Source: Cytophaga sp. FL35 (GTDB lineage Bacteria > Bacteroidota > Bacteroidia > Flavobacteriales > Flavobacteriaceae). From it: a stretch of DNA of 64,000 nucleotides. The stretch covers positions 62,001-126,000 of the forward strand of contig NZ_JACSOH010000009.1 in the NCBI RefSeq assembly GCF_014349235.1. Reading direction: 5' to 3'. The notes beneath the pieces were generated by a model, which ran no database searches, was not told the DNA's origin, and worked only from the letters and a program-made list of their open reading frames with translations. The position numbers and the translations under genes are program-made. This document shows, one piece after another, positions 30,416-40,147 of this stretch (within the stretch, counting starts at the first letter, position 1; the number at the start of each line of letters is the position of its first letter).

Positions 30416-30880
30416 TCAATTATTGAAGCTCTTTTTTATACGGGCTAAATTTCTCTTATTATCTCGATCTTTAATAGTCTCTCTTTTGTCATAGAGCTTT
30501 TTACCCTTGGCAAGGGCCACCTTCATTTTTGCCAACCCTCGGTCGTTGATAAACAAACGTAGTGGGACAATGGTATGTCCGCTGGTGGTGACTTCCTTTC
30601 TCAATTTTTTTAGCTCTCCGCGATTCATTAAGAGTTTTCGCTCCGCTTTGGGCCTGTGGTTAAAATGGGAGGCGTGTGAATATTCATCTACTTGCATATT
30701 GATTACAAAAAGTTCGCCTCTATCATTAAACTCACAGAAGCTCTGTGAAATGGAAGCTTTGCCTTCCCTAATGGATTTAATTTCAGTGCCAGCCAATACA
30801 ATACCGGCTACGTAGGTATCTAAAAGTTCATATTCGAACTTTGCCCTTTTGTTTTTTATGTTGATGTTCTTTTGAACCAT
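30416..30880 (-). CDS. smpB: SsrA-binding protein SmpB
   Basis: SmpB partners tmRNA in rescue of stalled ribosomes. The 154-residue protein begins with the family core [20 protein letters not shown], has [20 protein letters not shown] near 32-51 and the basic tail [20 protein letters not shown] that folds in the ribosomal A site path. Length is normal. No tmRNA gene is adjacent in this window. Confidence 0.95.
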   Translation of the reverse strand: MVQKNINIKNKRAKFEYELLDTYVAGIVLAGTEIKSIREGKASISQSFCEFNDRGELFVINMQVDEYSHASHFNHRPKAERKLLMNRGELKKLRKEVTTSGHTIVPLRLFINDRGLAKMKVALAKGKKLYDKRETIKDRDNKRNLARIKKSFNN

Positions 30881-30961
30881 TCCACAAAATTAGTGAAGTA
30901 AAATCAATTTTATGGAACAACTTGTATTCGCTTGTTTGGTTTTAGTGTATTTTACGAAGTA

Positions 30962-31519
30962 TTACTCGCGTTCTTTTGGGCAATTACAATTAAAATGTAA
31001 GCGTTGGGAAGTTGTCACTTCGTTAACCAAATTCACGATAAACAGACTTCCATTATCCGTGGTGTCCATTTCATAATACTTGCTCTCCCCAATCATTTTG
31101 TTTACAAGGTCTGGAGTGGTATTACTATGCCCCACCACTAAAACCTTCTTGTTTAGGTTGTCCGCTTTAATTTGTTCCAAATCAATGGTCTGCGGGTCAT
31201 AATATTGAACGGTTAAATCTTTTTTTACGGAAACTGGGGCGGCTGTCATATATGTTCTTTGGTAGTCCGTAGTATAGATGGCATCTAAATCTACTTCGTC
31301 CAAAATTTCGGCCCAATGCATGGCCCGTCCTAATCCACTTTGATTTAGTTCAGGATCTGCATCTTCAGGATTTGAAATATCTTTTTCTGCATGTCTGATA
31401 AAATAAAAGGTAGATACGTTGGTTTCCGTGGTAACGGGGTCCACAATTTTTTCTTTATCTTTACAACCCACAATAAATAAGAAAAATACTACAAATTGAA
31501 TTAATTGTATGTTTTTCAT
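30962..31519 (-). CDS. Histidine phosphatase family lipoprotein
   Basis: A phosphoglycerate mutase-like (SixA/histidine phosphatase) protein. The catalytic motif FIRHAEKD is present near residue 40 and the second active-site His lies in VVGHSNTTPDLV near 130. I start it at the ATG at 31517-31519, which gives 185 residues and a good lipoprotein signal with lipobox IVGC followed by KDKEK; the ATG 36 bases upstream adds polar residues ahead of it. Exported and lipid-anchored, so likely a periplasmic phosphatase. The substrate is unknown. Confidence 0.82.
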   Translation of the reverse strand: MKNIQLIQFVVFFLFIVGCKDKEKIVDPVTTETNVSTFYFIRHAEKDISNPEDADPELNQSGLGRAMHWAEILDEVDLDAIYTTDYQRTYMTAAPVSVKKDLTVQYYDPQTIDLEQIKADNLNKKVLVVGHSNTTPDLVNKMIGESKYYEMDTTDNGSLFIVNLVNEVTTSQRLHFNCNCPKERE

Positions 31520-31617
31520 GGATTCAGTCTCTTTTTTGGTTGAAAACTCTTGCATAAATGTTAACTAAAATTAGTTGAAAAAAGTATGTTCAGCTTCTTG
31601 TTTTTGTTTTTTTGTGT

Positions 31618-33381
31618 ATGCTAAGAAATGCGCCCCTCCTTATATTAATTTGCCTTGTCACAGGTCTTTTCGCACAGCGAGAGGAAAGACTACCTGCAGA
31701 TTTAAGGCAACATAATCTTACTACCTATAATGCCAGCTTGTTCAATCCCGCTTTTTCCTTGGATAGGAACAATGCTCAATCCATTGCATTTTGGTCTCGT
31801 TGGCAGTGGCAAAGTATAGATGCGGATCCTACCACCATTTTTCTCAATTATACACGTAGGCTCAATTCCAATTCGGCAGCCGGAGTGGCATTTTTACAAC
31901 AAAATACAGGTGTTTATTTTAATACCGGTGGAGCTTTAAATTATGCTCATCAATTTCAATTGAACGAGCTTGTTCAACTTAGCGTGGGGATCAATGTTTT
32001 TGCATTTCAGCAAGAATTGGCGGATGATAGATTTGTACCCGACCCAAATTTTCCCTTGCCTCAAGAATCCATAGGCAATGATTTTATTGTACAAATGGCT
32101 CCCGGGATGAGTTTATCCGTTGAACGTTTAACCCTAGGACTGGCATCTGAAAACCTGATTGATTACAATTTTAATGAGAAGGAAGGAAACACGGCAAAAG
32201 AGGATAAAATCTTTATGGGAATTCTTTCCTATGACTTTCCCCTTGTTTTGGGTAATGCGCCCAATGCCTTCTTAAGGCCAAGTATGTACCTTAGGACCAT
32301 TCCGGGCCAATCTAACCAAGTGGGTTTTTACACTTTGATGAATACTGATAATTATTGGGGCCAAGTGGGATACAACAATTTTTATGGTTATGGCATAGGT
32401 GCTGGCGTTACCCTGTTTAAACATCTTTCCTTGGGAGCTTTGGTTGAATTGGGAACAAAGTCTAACATTACCAATCAGGCTTCTTTTGAGTTAATGGCGG
32501 CCTACTTTTTGGGCAAGCCTAGTGAGCGACATAAAATGGTAGGTTTTGAGCCAGAAGAAGATGAAAATGGTATATTGACATTGGAAGAAGAGCAAAATGA
32601 ACGAATTCAAAAAGAGTTGGACAAGGCAGAAGAATTGGCAAAGTCTGAGAGGGCGGAAGAAAAAGCCAGTAGGAAAGAAGTAAGAGCACAGGAAAAAGAA
32701 CAAAAAAGAAGGGATAAGATAATAAGGGATTCCATTGCCAATGTTGAAAAGGAGGCGGCCGTTGCTGCTATGGAATTGAAGAAGAAACAGGAAGAAGAAG
32801 AAAAGGCCCGACAAAGGGAATTGATAGGTCTAACTGACCCACAATTGGAAATTGCTGAAGAGCAGCCCGTAGAGAAACTATCCCGTAAAGAAAGGAAAGC
32901 AGCAGAAGCCCTTGCCATTGCTCAAGAAGAGCAGGAAAGAAAATTGGATTCCATTAACGAAGTAAAACGACAAGAGGCCTTGGCCCAGGCAAAACAAATT
33001 GCTGAACAAAAGAGATTGGATTCAATTGCAAAAGTAGAGGAAGAGAAGCAAAAAGCGGCTCTTGCCAAGGCTCGCCAACAGGAAAAAGTAGTTCCGGAAA
33101 AAGGGGAGAAGTACGAGGAAGTTAAGATCGAGGAAGGATTGGCACCCGGTTACTACCTTATTGCCAATGTATTTGGTACTAAAAAGTATTTTGATGCCTT
33201 CATGGCCGATTTACGTAAAAAAGGTATGAACCCAGGCTCCTTTGTTAGAAGTACCAATAAATACAATTATGCGTATTTAGAGCGATTTGACACCATTTCT
33301 GAGGCACGACAAGCTAGAAACAGTAATTACGGTGGTAAATACCCTGGAAAGACCTGGATATTTAGAGTGGTTGGGGAGTAA
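31618..33381 (+). CDS. PorP/SprF-type outer membrane protein with coiled coil and SPOR-like C-terminus
   Basis: An exported 587-residue protein in three parts. After a signal peptide (ending near GLFAQ) residues about 25-300 resemble the type IX secretion PorP/SprF beta-barrel (LTTYNASLFNPAFSLDRNN, and GYGIGAGVTLFKHLSLGA near 260). Residues about 320-500 are a highly charged Glu/Lys/Arg coiled coil. The last 75 residues (GYYLIANVFGTKKYFDAFMA, then YAYLERFDTISEARQAR) look like a SPOR-type domain. I start at ATG 31618 instead of TTG 31612. It stands alone, without the usual large adhesin gene next to SprF. A link between outer membrane and cell wall is inferred. Confidence 0.82.
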   Translation: MLRNAPLLILICLVTGLFAQREERLPADLRQHNLTTYNASLFNPAFSLDRNNAQSIAFWSRWQWQSIDADPTTIFLNYTRRLNSNSAAGVAFLQQNTGVYFNTGGALNYAHQFQLNELVQLSVGINVFAFQQELADDRFVPDPNFPLPQESIGNDFIVQMAPGMSLSVERLTLGLASENLIDYNFNEKEGNTAKEDKIFMGILSYDFPLVLGNAPNAFLRPSMYLRTIPGQSNQVGFYTLMNTDNYWGQVGYNNFYGYGIGAGVTLFKHLSLGALVELGTKSNITNQASFELMAAYFLGKPSERHKMVGFEPEEDENGILTLEEEQNERIQKELDKAEELAKSERAEEKASRKEVRAQEKEQKRRDKIIRDSIANVEKEAAVAAMELKKKQEEEEKARQRELIGLTDPQLEIAEEQPVEKLSRKERKAAEALAIAQEEQERKLDSINEVKRQEALAQAKQIAEQKRLDSIAKVEEEKQKAALAKARQQEKVVPEKGEKYEEVKIEEGLAPGYYLIANVFGTKKYFDAFMADLRKKGMNPGSFVRSTNKYNYAYLERFDTISEARQARNSNYGGKYPGKTWIFRVVGE

Positions 33382-33554
33382 TACTTGTTTAAAGAATATT
33401 TTAATGGCTGTTCTTGAACGTATAAAAGTAGCACACTTAAGTATCAACTGAAGCCTTTTACGTAATCGAAAATAACTACGCCTGGACCAATTTTAATTGG
33501 GGCTAGTTAACTGCTTAATTGAATGGTAAATCTTTAGGGAACTATAATTGTAGA

Positions 33555-34157
33555 CTATTTTTTTAGTTCCTTTTTAACCAAAACCTCCAGATAAGCTATT
33601 GTGTTTACTAAATACTTTCGGTCTCTGGTGATAGTGGACATGGCAATTGCACCCTGAATCATGGTGAAGAACTGTTTTGCGAATTGTAACGGGGTTACAG
33701 GAAGCTTAAGTTCATTGCTATTGGCACCGTTTTCAAGTACCAAGGCGATTTTACCTTCAATTTCCTTAACTGCCTCCTTAGAAGCGGCCGCCAACAATTT
33801 ATTATTGTTCTGCGCATCCACACCGGTATTTAAAATGGGACATCCTCCTAAATCTTTCGTAAACTCATCATAATGTCTGTAAAATTCCGTCAGTGCAAAG
33901 ATTTTATCCAAAGAACTACCTTCAGTAGATAAAATATCATCCAGTTTTTGAAGTAGCTTTTTGCTGCTGTACTCAAAAGCAGAGAGAGCTAAGGCTTCCT
34001 TGTTCTCAAAATTCCCGTAAATGGCGCCTTTTGTAAGACCGGTTGCATCTGTTAAGTCACTCATACTGGTACCTACATAGCCCAGTTTAGTAAAGATAGG
34101 CGCAACGGTTTCAATAATGTAGGCGGTAGTTCTTTCGGCTTTGGTGGTCATTTGCAT
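33555..34157 (-). CDS. TetR/AcrR family transcriptional regulator
   Basis: A 200-residue TetR-type repressor. The N-terminal helix-turn-helix spans about residues 7-55 (YIIETVAPIFTKLGYVGTSM, then LTDATGLTKGAIYGNFENKE, the classic 'G.s.g.iY.yF..K' recognition helix). The C-terminal ligand domain has CPILNTGVDAQNN near 100. Two ATGs (34157 and 34151) are possible. No co-directional target gene follows; a near-palindrome in its own promoter suggests autoregulation. Confidence 0.88.
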   Translation of the reverse strand: MQMTTKAERTTAYIIETVAPIFTKLGYVGTSMSDLTDATGLTKGAIYGNFENKEALALSAFEYSSKKLLQKLDDILSTEGSSLDKIFALTEFYRHYDEFTKDLGGCPILNTGVDAQNNNKLLAAASKEAVKEIEGKIALVLENGANSNELKLPVTPLQFAKQFFTMIQGAIAMSTITRDRKYLVNTIAYLEVLVKKELKK

Positions 34158-34186
34158 GCAGTTTAATACGAAGATAGAAAATTTAT

Positions 34187-34200
34187 ATACTGTATGGTAT
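34187..34200. promoter_or_regulatory. Candidate TetR operator
   Basis: ATACTGTATGGTAT is a 14-base imperfect palindrome (10 of 14 positions symmetric) placed 30-43 bases upstream of the TetR start. A TATCTTCG box on the minus strand at 34169-34176, similar to the Bacteroidota -7 element, puts it inside the core promoter, the usual place for autoregulatory TetR operators. Confidence 0.35.
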
Positions 34201-34216
34201 CTACTATTATCAAAAA

Positions 34217-34243
34217 TAGGGCACCTTTTTTAAAGATGCCCTA
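34217..34243 (-). terminator. Hairpin after clpB
   Basis: TAGGGCA at 34217-34223 pairs with TGCCCTA at 34237-34243, around an A/T-rich loop containing TTTTTT/AAA. It lies 26 bases beyond the clpB stop and ahead of the TetR promoter, so it probably separates the two transcripts. Confidence 0.6.
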
Positions 34244-34268
34244 ATCCTACTTTACCCTATGGTAAATC

Positions 34269-36866
34269 TTACACCAATTCTTCCTGATTCCTAAAAACCA
34301 GCTCGTCTTCAAAAGAATCTATAAGCACTATGCTTTCAGCAGAAATAGTACCTTTTAATAGCTCTTTTGAAAGTTTGTTGAGCACTTCTTTTTGGATGAC
34401 CCTTTTTATAGGCCTTGCCCCAAATTGAGGGTCATAACCCCTGTCTGCCAAATATGCAATAGCTTCATTAGTGGCATCAATAGTAATATTTTGTTTAGAA
34501 ACCACCTTTTTTAATTGATCCAATTGCAAGCGCACTATTTGAGAAATATCTTCTTTGCTCAACGGGGTGAACATTATAATGTCATCTATTCGGTTTAAAA
34601 ATTCCAGTCTAACGGTTTTCTTTAATAAACCTAAGACCTCAACCCGAGCAGCTTCGGTTGCGCTGTAAATATCTTGGGAATTCTCAAATTTCTCCTGTAT
34701 GATATGACTTCCCATATTACTGGTCATAATTATGATCGTGTTCTTGAAATCTGCTACCCGACCTTTATTATCTGTCAATCGGCCTTCATCCAGAACCTGT
34801 AATAGAATATTGAACGTATCTGGATGAGCTTTTTCAATTTCATCCAAGAGTACTACGGAATAGGGCCTTCTTCTAACAGCTTCCGTAAGTTGTCCGCCTT
34901 CATCATATCCAACATATCCTGGAGGCGCACCAACCAACCTACTTACCGAGTGCCTTTCTTGATATTCACTCATGTCAATTCTGGTCATGGCATTCTCATC
35001 ATCAAAAAGATAGGATGCCAAGGTCTTTGCCAATTCGGTCTTTCCAACTCCTGTAGTACCAAGAAATAGGAAGGAGCCAATAGGTCTTTTAGTGTCCTGT
35101 AAACCGGCCCTACTTCTTCTTATGGCATCTGAAACAGCTTGTATGGCCTCTTCCTGCCCAACCACGCGTTTGTGGAGCACATCTTCCAATTTTAGCAATT
35201 TCTCCCTCTCACTTTGAAGCATCTTAGTTACCGGAATACCTGTCCATTTGGCGACAACTTCGGCTATATCCTCATTGGTGACCTCTTCTTTGATCAGCGT
35301 TTCATTTTCTTGCTGTGCCTTTAATTCTTCCTGAAGTTTTTCAAGATGTTCCTGGGCTTCCTTTATTTTACCGTATCTAATTTCGGCTACTTTTCCATAA
35401 TCACCATTACGTTCGGCCCTTTCGGCTTCCTGTTTAAATTCCTCTATGTCATGTTTTGTTTTTTGGATATTATCCACGACCGATTTTTCACCTTCCCATT
35501 TAGCAAAAATTTCATTTCGCTCTTCCTTTAGGTTGGCCAAATCCACATTTAAGGAATTTAATTTTGCTTTGTCGTTTTCACGTTTAATAGCCTCAATCTC
35601 AATTTCCAGCTGCATAATCTTTCGGTCCAGCACATCCAGTTCTTCTGGTTTGGAATTAATTTCCATTCGCAACTTGGATGCCGCCTCATCCATGAGATCA
35701 ATGGCCTTGTCCGGTAAAAATCTGTTGGTGATATAACGTTGGCTCAGTTCTACCGCTGCAATTACGGCGTCATCCTTAATTCGTACCTTGTGATGCGCCT
35801 CATACTTTTCCTTGATTCCCCTTAAAATTGAAATGGCACTCTCCGTATCGGGCTCATTGACCGTGACTTTCTGAAATCGCCTTTCCAATGCTTTATCCTT
35901 CTCAAAGTATTTTTGATATTCATCTAGAGTAGTGGCGCCAATAGCTCTCAATTCACCACGTGCAAGAGCAGGTTTTAAAATGTTGGCAGCATCCATTGCT
36001 CCTTGTCCGCCTCCCGCACCAACTAAGGTGTGTATTTCATCAATAAAAAGAACAATGTTGCCGTCCGAGGAAGTAACTTCCTTGATAACGGACTTTAAAC
36101 GCTCCTCAAATTCACCTTTATATTTTGCGCCGGCAATCAATGCCCCCATATCCAGGGAATAAATAATTTTTTCTTTGAGGTTCTCCGGAACATCCCCTTG
36201 GATAATTCTATGGGCCAACCCTTCTGCAATAGCAGTTTTACCTGTTCCTGGTTCCCCTACCAACATGGGATTGTTTTTGGTTCTTCTTGAAAGTATTTGC
36301 AATATCCTTCTAATTTCTTCATCCCTGCCAATTACCGGATCCAATTTTCCACTATCTGCCAACTCATTCAGGTTCTTGGCATATTTGTCCAAAGAATTAT
36401 AGTTGTCTTCTGCACTAGCAGAAGTAACTTTTTCTCCCCCCCGAAGTTCCGAAATGGCCGCCCTTAGGTGTTTTTCAGTAGCCCCTTGGTCTTTTAAAAT
36501 TTGGGCAATTTTACTTTTCGAGGTGAAAATGGCCAAAATTAAATGTTCAATGGAAACAAAATCATCCTCCATTTTTTTGGCAATAACACTGGCTTCGGTT
36601 ACGGTTTTACCGGCCTCTCTTGAAAACATGATGTCGCCACCTGAAACTTTAGGAAAGCTTTCCAGTTCTTTATCAAGAATTTGTTTGATAATCGCCACGT
36701 TCATATTTAATTTTTTTAATATGAATGGAAGTACGTTTTCATCGATTTCCCAAATGGCTTTAAAGAGATGTTCATTTTCAATTTGTTGGTGACCTAAACC
36801 TTGCGCAATTTGTTGTGCATGTTGTATGGCCTCCTGAGATTTTATGGTATAATTATTAAAGTTCAT
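34269..36866 (-). CDS. clpB: ATP-dependent disaggregase ClpB
   Basis: ClpB dissolves protein aggregates together with DnaK. The 865-residue protein has the Clp N-domain (residues about 1-150), AAA1 with Walker [16 protein letters not shown] near 204 and Walker [13 protein letters not shown], the M-domain coiled coil specific to ClpB (about 405-525), AAA2 with Walker [16 protein letters not shown] near 605 and Walker [12 protein letters not shown], then sensor-2 GARPIKR near 815. Complete. A repeated motif lies 68-110 bases upstream and is described separately. Confidence 0.97.
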   Translation of the reverse strand: MNFNNYTIKSQEAIQHAQQIAQGLGHQQIENEHLFKAIWEIDENVLPFILKKLNMNVAIIKQILDKELESFPKVSGGDIMFSREAGKTVTEASVIAKKMEDDFVSIEHLILAIFTSKSKIAQILKDQGATEKHLRAAISELRGGEKVTSASAEDNYNSLDKYAKNLNELADSGKLDPVIGRDEEIRRILQILSRRTKNNPMLVGEPGTGKTAIAEGLAHRIIQGDVPENLKEKIIYSLDMGALIAGAKYKGEFEERLKSVIKEVTSSDGNIVLFIDEIHTLVGAGGGQGAMDAANILKPALARGELRAIGATTLDEYQKYFEKDKALERRFQKVTVNEPDTESAISILRGIKEKYEAHHKVRIKDDAVIAAVELSQRYITNRFLPDKAIDLMDEAASKLRMEINSKPEELDVLDRKIMQLEIEIEAIKRENDKAKLNSLNVDLANLKEERNEIFAKWEGEKSVVDNIQKTKHDIEEFKQEAERAERNGDYGKVAEIRYGKIKEAQEHLEKLQEELKAQQENETLIKEEVTNEDIAEVVAKWTGIPVTKMLQSEREKLLKLEDVLHKRVVGQEEAIQAVSDAIRRSRAGLQDTKRPIGSFLFLGTTGVGKTELAKTLASYLFDDENAMTRIDMSEYQERHSVSRLVGAPPGYVGYDEGGQLTEAVRRRPYSVVLLDEIEKAHPDTFNILLQVLDEGRLTDNKGRVADFKNTIIIMTSNMGSHIIQEKFENSQDIYSATEAARVEVLGLLKKTVRLEFLNRIDDIIMFTPLSKEDISQIVRLQLDQLKKVVSKQNITIDATNEAIAYLADRGYDPQFGARPIKRVIQKEVLNKLSKELLKGTISAESIVLIDSFEDELVFRNQEELV

Positions 36867-36933
36867 ATGTCTATATTTTAGTGCTTTGTTTACTTTTGAT
36901 TTGATTATGTCAATAATCCTACCATAGAAATAG

Positions 36934-36976
36934 GCAGGACAAAATGTCTGCTGTTTTCAATAATAGCAGGACATTT
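36934..36976 (-). promoter_or_regulatory. Repeated GCAGGACA motif upstream of clpB
   Basis: GCAGGACA occurs at 36934-36941 and again at 36966-36973, and its near-complement TGTCTGC at 36945-36951. The first and second form a near-palindrome with an AAA spacer; the second and third form a longer imperfect hairpin (AAATGTCTGCT at 36942-36952 with AGCAGGACATTT at 36965-36976). It does not match CIRCE or a sigma32 promoter. Position upstream of a chaperone gene suggests a stress operator; this is inference. Confidence 0.4.
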
Positions 36977-37019
36977 CGGCAGTTCTTGAAGTTGGTTATT
37001 TGAATTAAGTTACAATCGA

Positions 37020-37415
37020 ATGGGAATATTTGGAAATTTATTTGGCGGAAACGGAAGTGAGGAAAAAGAGAAAAGCTCAAAGATTCCTTGGATACCCCTT
37101 ACAGATGAAAATCAATTGGAAGAAATTAAATCAAAATCCAATTCTAAGGCCCAGTTTATATTTAAGCACAGTACTACTTGTGGAATTAGTAGAATGACGC
37201 TAAATATGTTTACCCAAAATTATGCTTTGAAAGAGGAGGAAGCGGATTTCTATTTTTTGGACCTGCACCAGAATAGAAATGTAAGTAATTTGGTAAGCGA
37301 AATTTTTCAAATACGACATGAGTCTCCACAATTGTTAATTATCAAAGAAGGGCAAGTGATTATGCACGATTCCCATGGTGCCATTGCAGACATTACACTT
37401 GAAGATTATATTTAA
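37020..37415 (+). CDS. ytxJ: Bacillithiol system redox-active protein YtxJ
   Basis: A 131-residue thioredoxin-fold monothiol protein of the YtxJ family, thought to remove bacillithiol from proteins. The active Cys54 lies in FKHSTTCGISRMTL, the YtxJ form of the 'CxxS-like' site (T-C-G-I-S). After the motif come DLHQNRNVSNLV and the cis-Pro region ESPQLLIIKEGQ near 103. An N-terminal GIFGNLFGG segment is weakly hydrophobic. It implies that the organism uses bacillithiol. Divergent from clpB, which also deals with stress. Confidence 0.88.
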   Translation: MGIFGNLFGGNGSEEKEKSSKIPWIPLTDENQLEEIKSKSNSKAQFIFKHSTTCGISRMTLNMFTQNYALKEEEADFYFLDLHQNRNVSNLVSEIFQIRHESPQLLIIKEGQVIMHDSHGAIADITLEDYI

Positions 37416-37420
37416 AAATA

Positions 37421-37450
37421 CAAACCCCGGAGTACCCGGGGTTTGTTTTT
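37421..37450 (+). terminator. Terminator after ytxJ
   Basis: CAAACCCCGG at 37421-37430 pairs perfectly with CCGGGGTTTG at 37436-37445 (5-base loop), followed by TTTTT. It touches the stop codon of the convergent lipoprotein gene and may end both transcripts. Confidence 0.85.
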
Positions 37451-38637
37451 TAGTTGAAACGCTGTCTTTTTAGTATGGATTTTAATCTGTTCTTTATATC
37501 CTCTCCAGCGTCATAGACCATTTGTTCATTGGAGGGAAAAGGTACTGCTCCCAATTTCAATAAGGGTGTTAGTTCATTATCAATAGCCCTTTTATCACCA
37601 TCATGCCGTGCGTAAACATGCTCAAAAATAAACTCACTACTTATGGGATAGGAATTTAATTGTTGTTGGGTTCTTAAATCTGTAAACTTTACAAATCCAT
37701 CTACCTTAGCGGACTTTAGTTGAGTGAACTGATAAAAATTACACTTTACAGTCTTAAAATTGTCTACTTTAATTTTGTTACCTAAGCTATCCTTTAAAAT
37801 GTTACCCTTTCTATCCGTTGCATATTGGTAACCGTCTTTTATTTGCCTTTCCTTAATAAGTTGCTTTTCACTCACATGTTCTGGAGAAATGTTTATGTTT
37901 CTCAAAGAAAGCTGCATATGATAGTCATAGTCAATATTTGGTTGTGGGTTGCTATGATATTTTGTCCATAATTGATCAAGACCATACACATCAAAGTTAA
38001 GAAGCTCCTCTTCCAAGCGAGCAGGAATAATGACATTGGAGTTGTTGACCAAATCCACGCTTACAAAATCCAATCCTTTTTCGTAGGCTTCCAAAATCTT
38101 ATTAGCGGTGTCATCATAACCGGGATTTATTTCTTCCAAGTAAATGAAATCATCATAAGCCTTACGATAATCCTCTTTGGAATTTGCTTCTAAAAGCAAA
38201 GAACTGGCATTTTCATATAGAAATTCTGCAAGGTCGTCTTTGCTATCAAGTATATCATCTTCGTAATCCTTGAAAATAAAACGAGCTTTTCTGTTTTGCC
38301 CCTCCACATACAGTGGCAGTAAAGGTTTGATTTTCTCCTGAATTTGATGAAGATTTACGTAGGACTGATAAATTTCTTCAAAATGCGCAGGATTCTCATC
38401 GCTTTCTAGAAATTTAATATGTTTTAACTCGCGCTCCGTATTTTTCTTGTAAGCTTCTTCAAGCATGAGAATATACGGTTGACTTGATTTTTTCCCTTTA
38501 TTTTTGGCTAGGGTGTTTACCGAGGTATGTATGGCGTTGCCATAGTCTCCGACATTTAAAGCTTTTTGGGTTTTCTTAACTCCGCTACAGGCCGCCGCCA
38601 AACATAATACTGAAATAAAAAAAATGGTATTCTTCAT
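37450..38637 (-). CDS. Lipoprotein of unknown function with helical repeats
   Basis: A 395-residue lipoprotein: hydrophobic signal then LAAACSGVKKTQKALNVGDY, where the Cys near 17 is the lipid site. The first 190 residues are helical and TPR-like (AIHTSVNTLAKNKGKKSSQP, YRKAYDDFIYLEEINPGYDD). The second half is predicted beta-rich, with LSLRNINISPEHVSEKQ and YARHDGDKRAIDNELTPLLK. I recognise it as a conserved flavobacterial hypothetical but can name no function. It probably faces the periplasm from the outer membrane. Confidence 0.75.
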   Translation of the reverse strand: MKNTIFFISVLCLAAACSGVKKTQKALNVGDYGNAIHTSVNTLAKNKGKKSSQPYILMLEEAYKKNTERELKHIKFLESDENPAHFEEIYQSYVNLHQIQEKIKPLLPLYVEGQNRKARFIFKDYEDDILDSKDDLAEFLYENASSLLLEANSKEDYRKAYDDFIYLEEINPGYDDTANKILEAYEKGLDFVSVDLVNNSNVIIPARLEEELLNFDVYGLDQLWTKYHSNPQPNIDYDYHMQLSLRNINISPEHVSEKQLIKERQIKDGYQYATDRKGNILKDSLGNKIKVDNFKTVKCNFYQFTQLKSAKVDGFVKFTDLRTQQQLNSYPISSEFIFEHVYARHDGDKRAIDNELTPLLKLGAVPFPSNEQMVYDAGEDIKNRLKSILKRQRFN

Positions 38638-38760
38638 AACATATGGCTATTATGGTTCAAGGTGTTAATTTCAACTCCTGTGCCAAAATACATATGTTAA
38701 CTAACGCAAAACGATGTGTAATCGTATGCATTCGATGAAATGTCGTTTTTTTGTGTGGTG

Positions 38761-40038
38761 CTAGGTGCCTGAGGAGGGTAAAAGTTTGGTTGAGACCTCT
38801 CCAAAACCTATTCTATAATTGGAGTTTTTACAGAAGCCCCTAAGAACCACAGTATCATTATCTTCAATAAAGGTGCGTTGGGAGCCGTCATTGAGTGTTA
38901 CTGGATTTTTACCGGCCCATGAAAGCTCGAGCATAGAACCTCGGCTATCTGGGGTTGGACCAGAAATAGTACCGCTTCCCATCATATCACCACTATTAAT
39001 TTTACATCCGTTTATGGTGTGATGCGCCAATTGTTGCGCCATGGTCCAATACATATATTTAAAATTGGACTTGGAAACCGTTGTGCTGTTTTCCGCTGTT
39101 TTAATGTCAACCTCCAACTCAATGTCGAAACTATGGTTGCCACTTAATTTTAAATAGGGCAGGGGTTCCGGTTTCTGTATTGGACTCTCCGTTCTAAATG
39201 GTTCTAGTGCATCTAAAGTCACGATCCATGGTGAAATGGATGATGCGAAACTTTTTGCTAAAAATGGGCCAAGGGGAACATATTCCCATTTTTGGATGTC
39301 CCTGGCACTCCAATCATTAAAAAGGACCATTCCAAAGATGTAATCTTCGGCTTCATTCACGGGGATTGGTTCTCCCAACGCATTGGCATCGGTAGTAATA
39401 AAAGCCATTTCCAATTCAAAATCAACCAATTTAGACGGACCAAAACCGGGTTTGCCATTTTCTTTAGGGCTTGTCTGTCCCTTGGGTCTTCTTACGGGTG
39501 TTCCACTGGGGATTATAGTAGAGCTTCTTCCGTGATATCCCACGGGGAGATGTAGCCAATTGGGCAGTAGGGCATTATCAGGGCCCCTAAACATTGTTCC
39601 CACATTGGTTGCATGTTCCTTACTAGAATAGAAATCTGTATAATCACCAATTTGAACGGGTAGTTGCATTTCTATTTCATCCATGGAAAACAGAACCACT
39701 TCCTTATGATCTTCCCTACTCTTTAATTCTTCATTGGACACTTCAAAAATCTCACTGATCCTATTTCGTACCGCACGCCAGGTTTTTTGACCATCAGAGA
39801 TAAAATCATTTAGGGTGTCCTGCAGGAAAATATCATCCGTTAATGGAATATCCTTAAAATACCCAAGTTGATGCAAGGCCCCAAGATCAATGGCGTGGTC
39901 GCCAATACGCGTTCCAATGGTTATGATATCGTCCCTGGTCAAGAAAACACCAAATGGAATGTTCTGGATAGGAAAATCAGAATTTTCGGGCACAGGAAGC
40001 CATGTTTTTTTCGTAGGGTCGTTCGCTGGTATGGGCAT
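38761..40038 (-). CDS. fahA: Fumarylacetoacetase
   Basis: Cleaves fumarylacetoacetate to fumarate and acetoacetate in tyrosine degradation. The 425-residue protein has the N-terminal SH3-like domain (FPIQNIPFGVFLTRDD, residues 21-36) and the FAH fold with the metal-binding DFYSSKEHATNVG near 138, YHGRSSTIIPSGTP near 169 and DFELEMAF with metal-binding Glu near 207. MMGSGTISGPTPDSRGSMLE near 351 completes the active site. No other tyrosine pathway genes are nearby. Length is normal for the eukaryote-like class. Confidence 0.93.
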   Translation of the reverse strand: MPIPANDPTKKTWLPVPENSDFPIQNIPFGVFLTRDDIITIGTRIGDHAIDLGALHQLGYFKDIPLTDDIFLQDTLNDFISDGQKTWRAVRNRISEIFEVSNEELKSREDHKEVVLFSMDEIEMQLPVQIGDYTDFYSSKEHATNVGTMFRGPDNALLPNWLHLPVGYHGRSSTIIPSGTPVRRPKGQTSPKENGKPGFGPSKLVDFELEMAFITTDANALGEPIPVNEAEDYIFGMVLFNDWSARDIQKWEYVPLGPFLAKSFASSISPWIVTLDALEPFRTESPIQKPEPLPYLKLSGNHSFDIELEVDIKTAENSTTVSKSNFKYMYWTMAQQLAHHTINGCKINSGDMMGSGTISGPTPDSRGSMLELSWAGKNPVTLNDGSQRTFIEDNDTVVLRGFCKNSNYRIGFGEVSTKLLPSSGT

Positions 40039-40113
40039 GTCTATTGTTAATTTTTATTTGATAAAATGCTAATCAAAGTTATTATTTTATGGGTGATAGC
40101 AAGGAGTAATTTG

Positions 40114-40121
40114 TATTTTTG
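40114..40121 (+). promoter_or_regulatory. Candidate -7 promoter element of glyA
   Basis: TATTTTTG matches the Bacteroidota -7 consensus TAnnTTTG exactly, 26 bases before the glyA ATG. I see no TTG/TTTG at the expected -33 distance, so the call rests on one box. Confidence 0.45.
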
Positions 40122-40147
40122 CACCTCATTTAACACAATATTGACGT

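Noticed and set aside
30881-30961. tmRNA gene beside smpB
   Set aside because: The 81-base gap is too short and has neither the tRNA-like acceptor ends nor a tag reading frame.
33487-33500. CCAATTTTAATTGG palindrome downstream of the PorP-like gene
   Set aside because: No T-run follows and it is A/T-rich enough to arise by chance; not called as a terminator or operator.
36403-36792. 129-residue plus-strand frame inside clpB
   Set aside because: Antisense to clearly coding ClpB N-domain sequence; a shadow frame with no family features.
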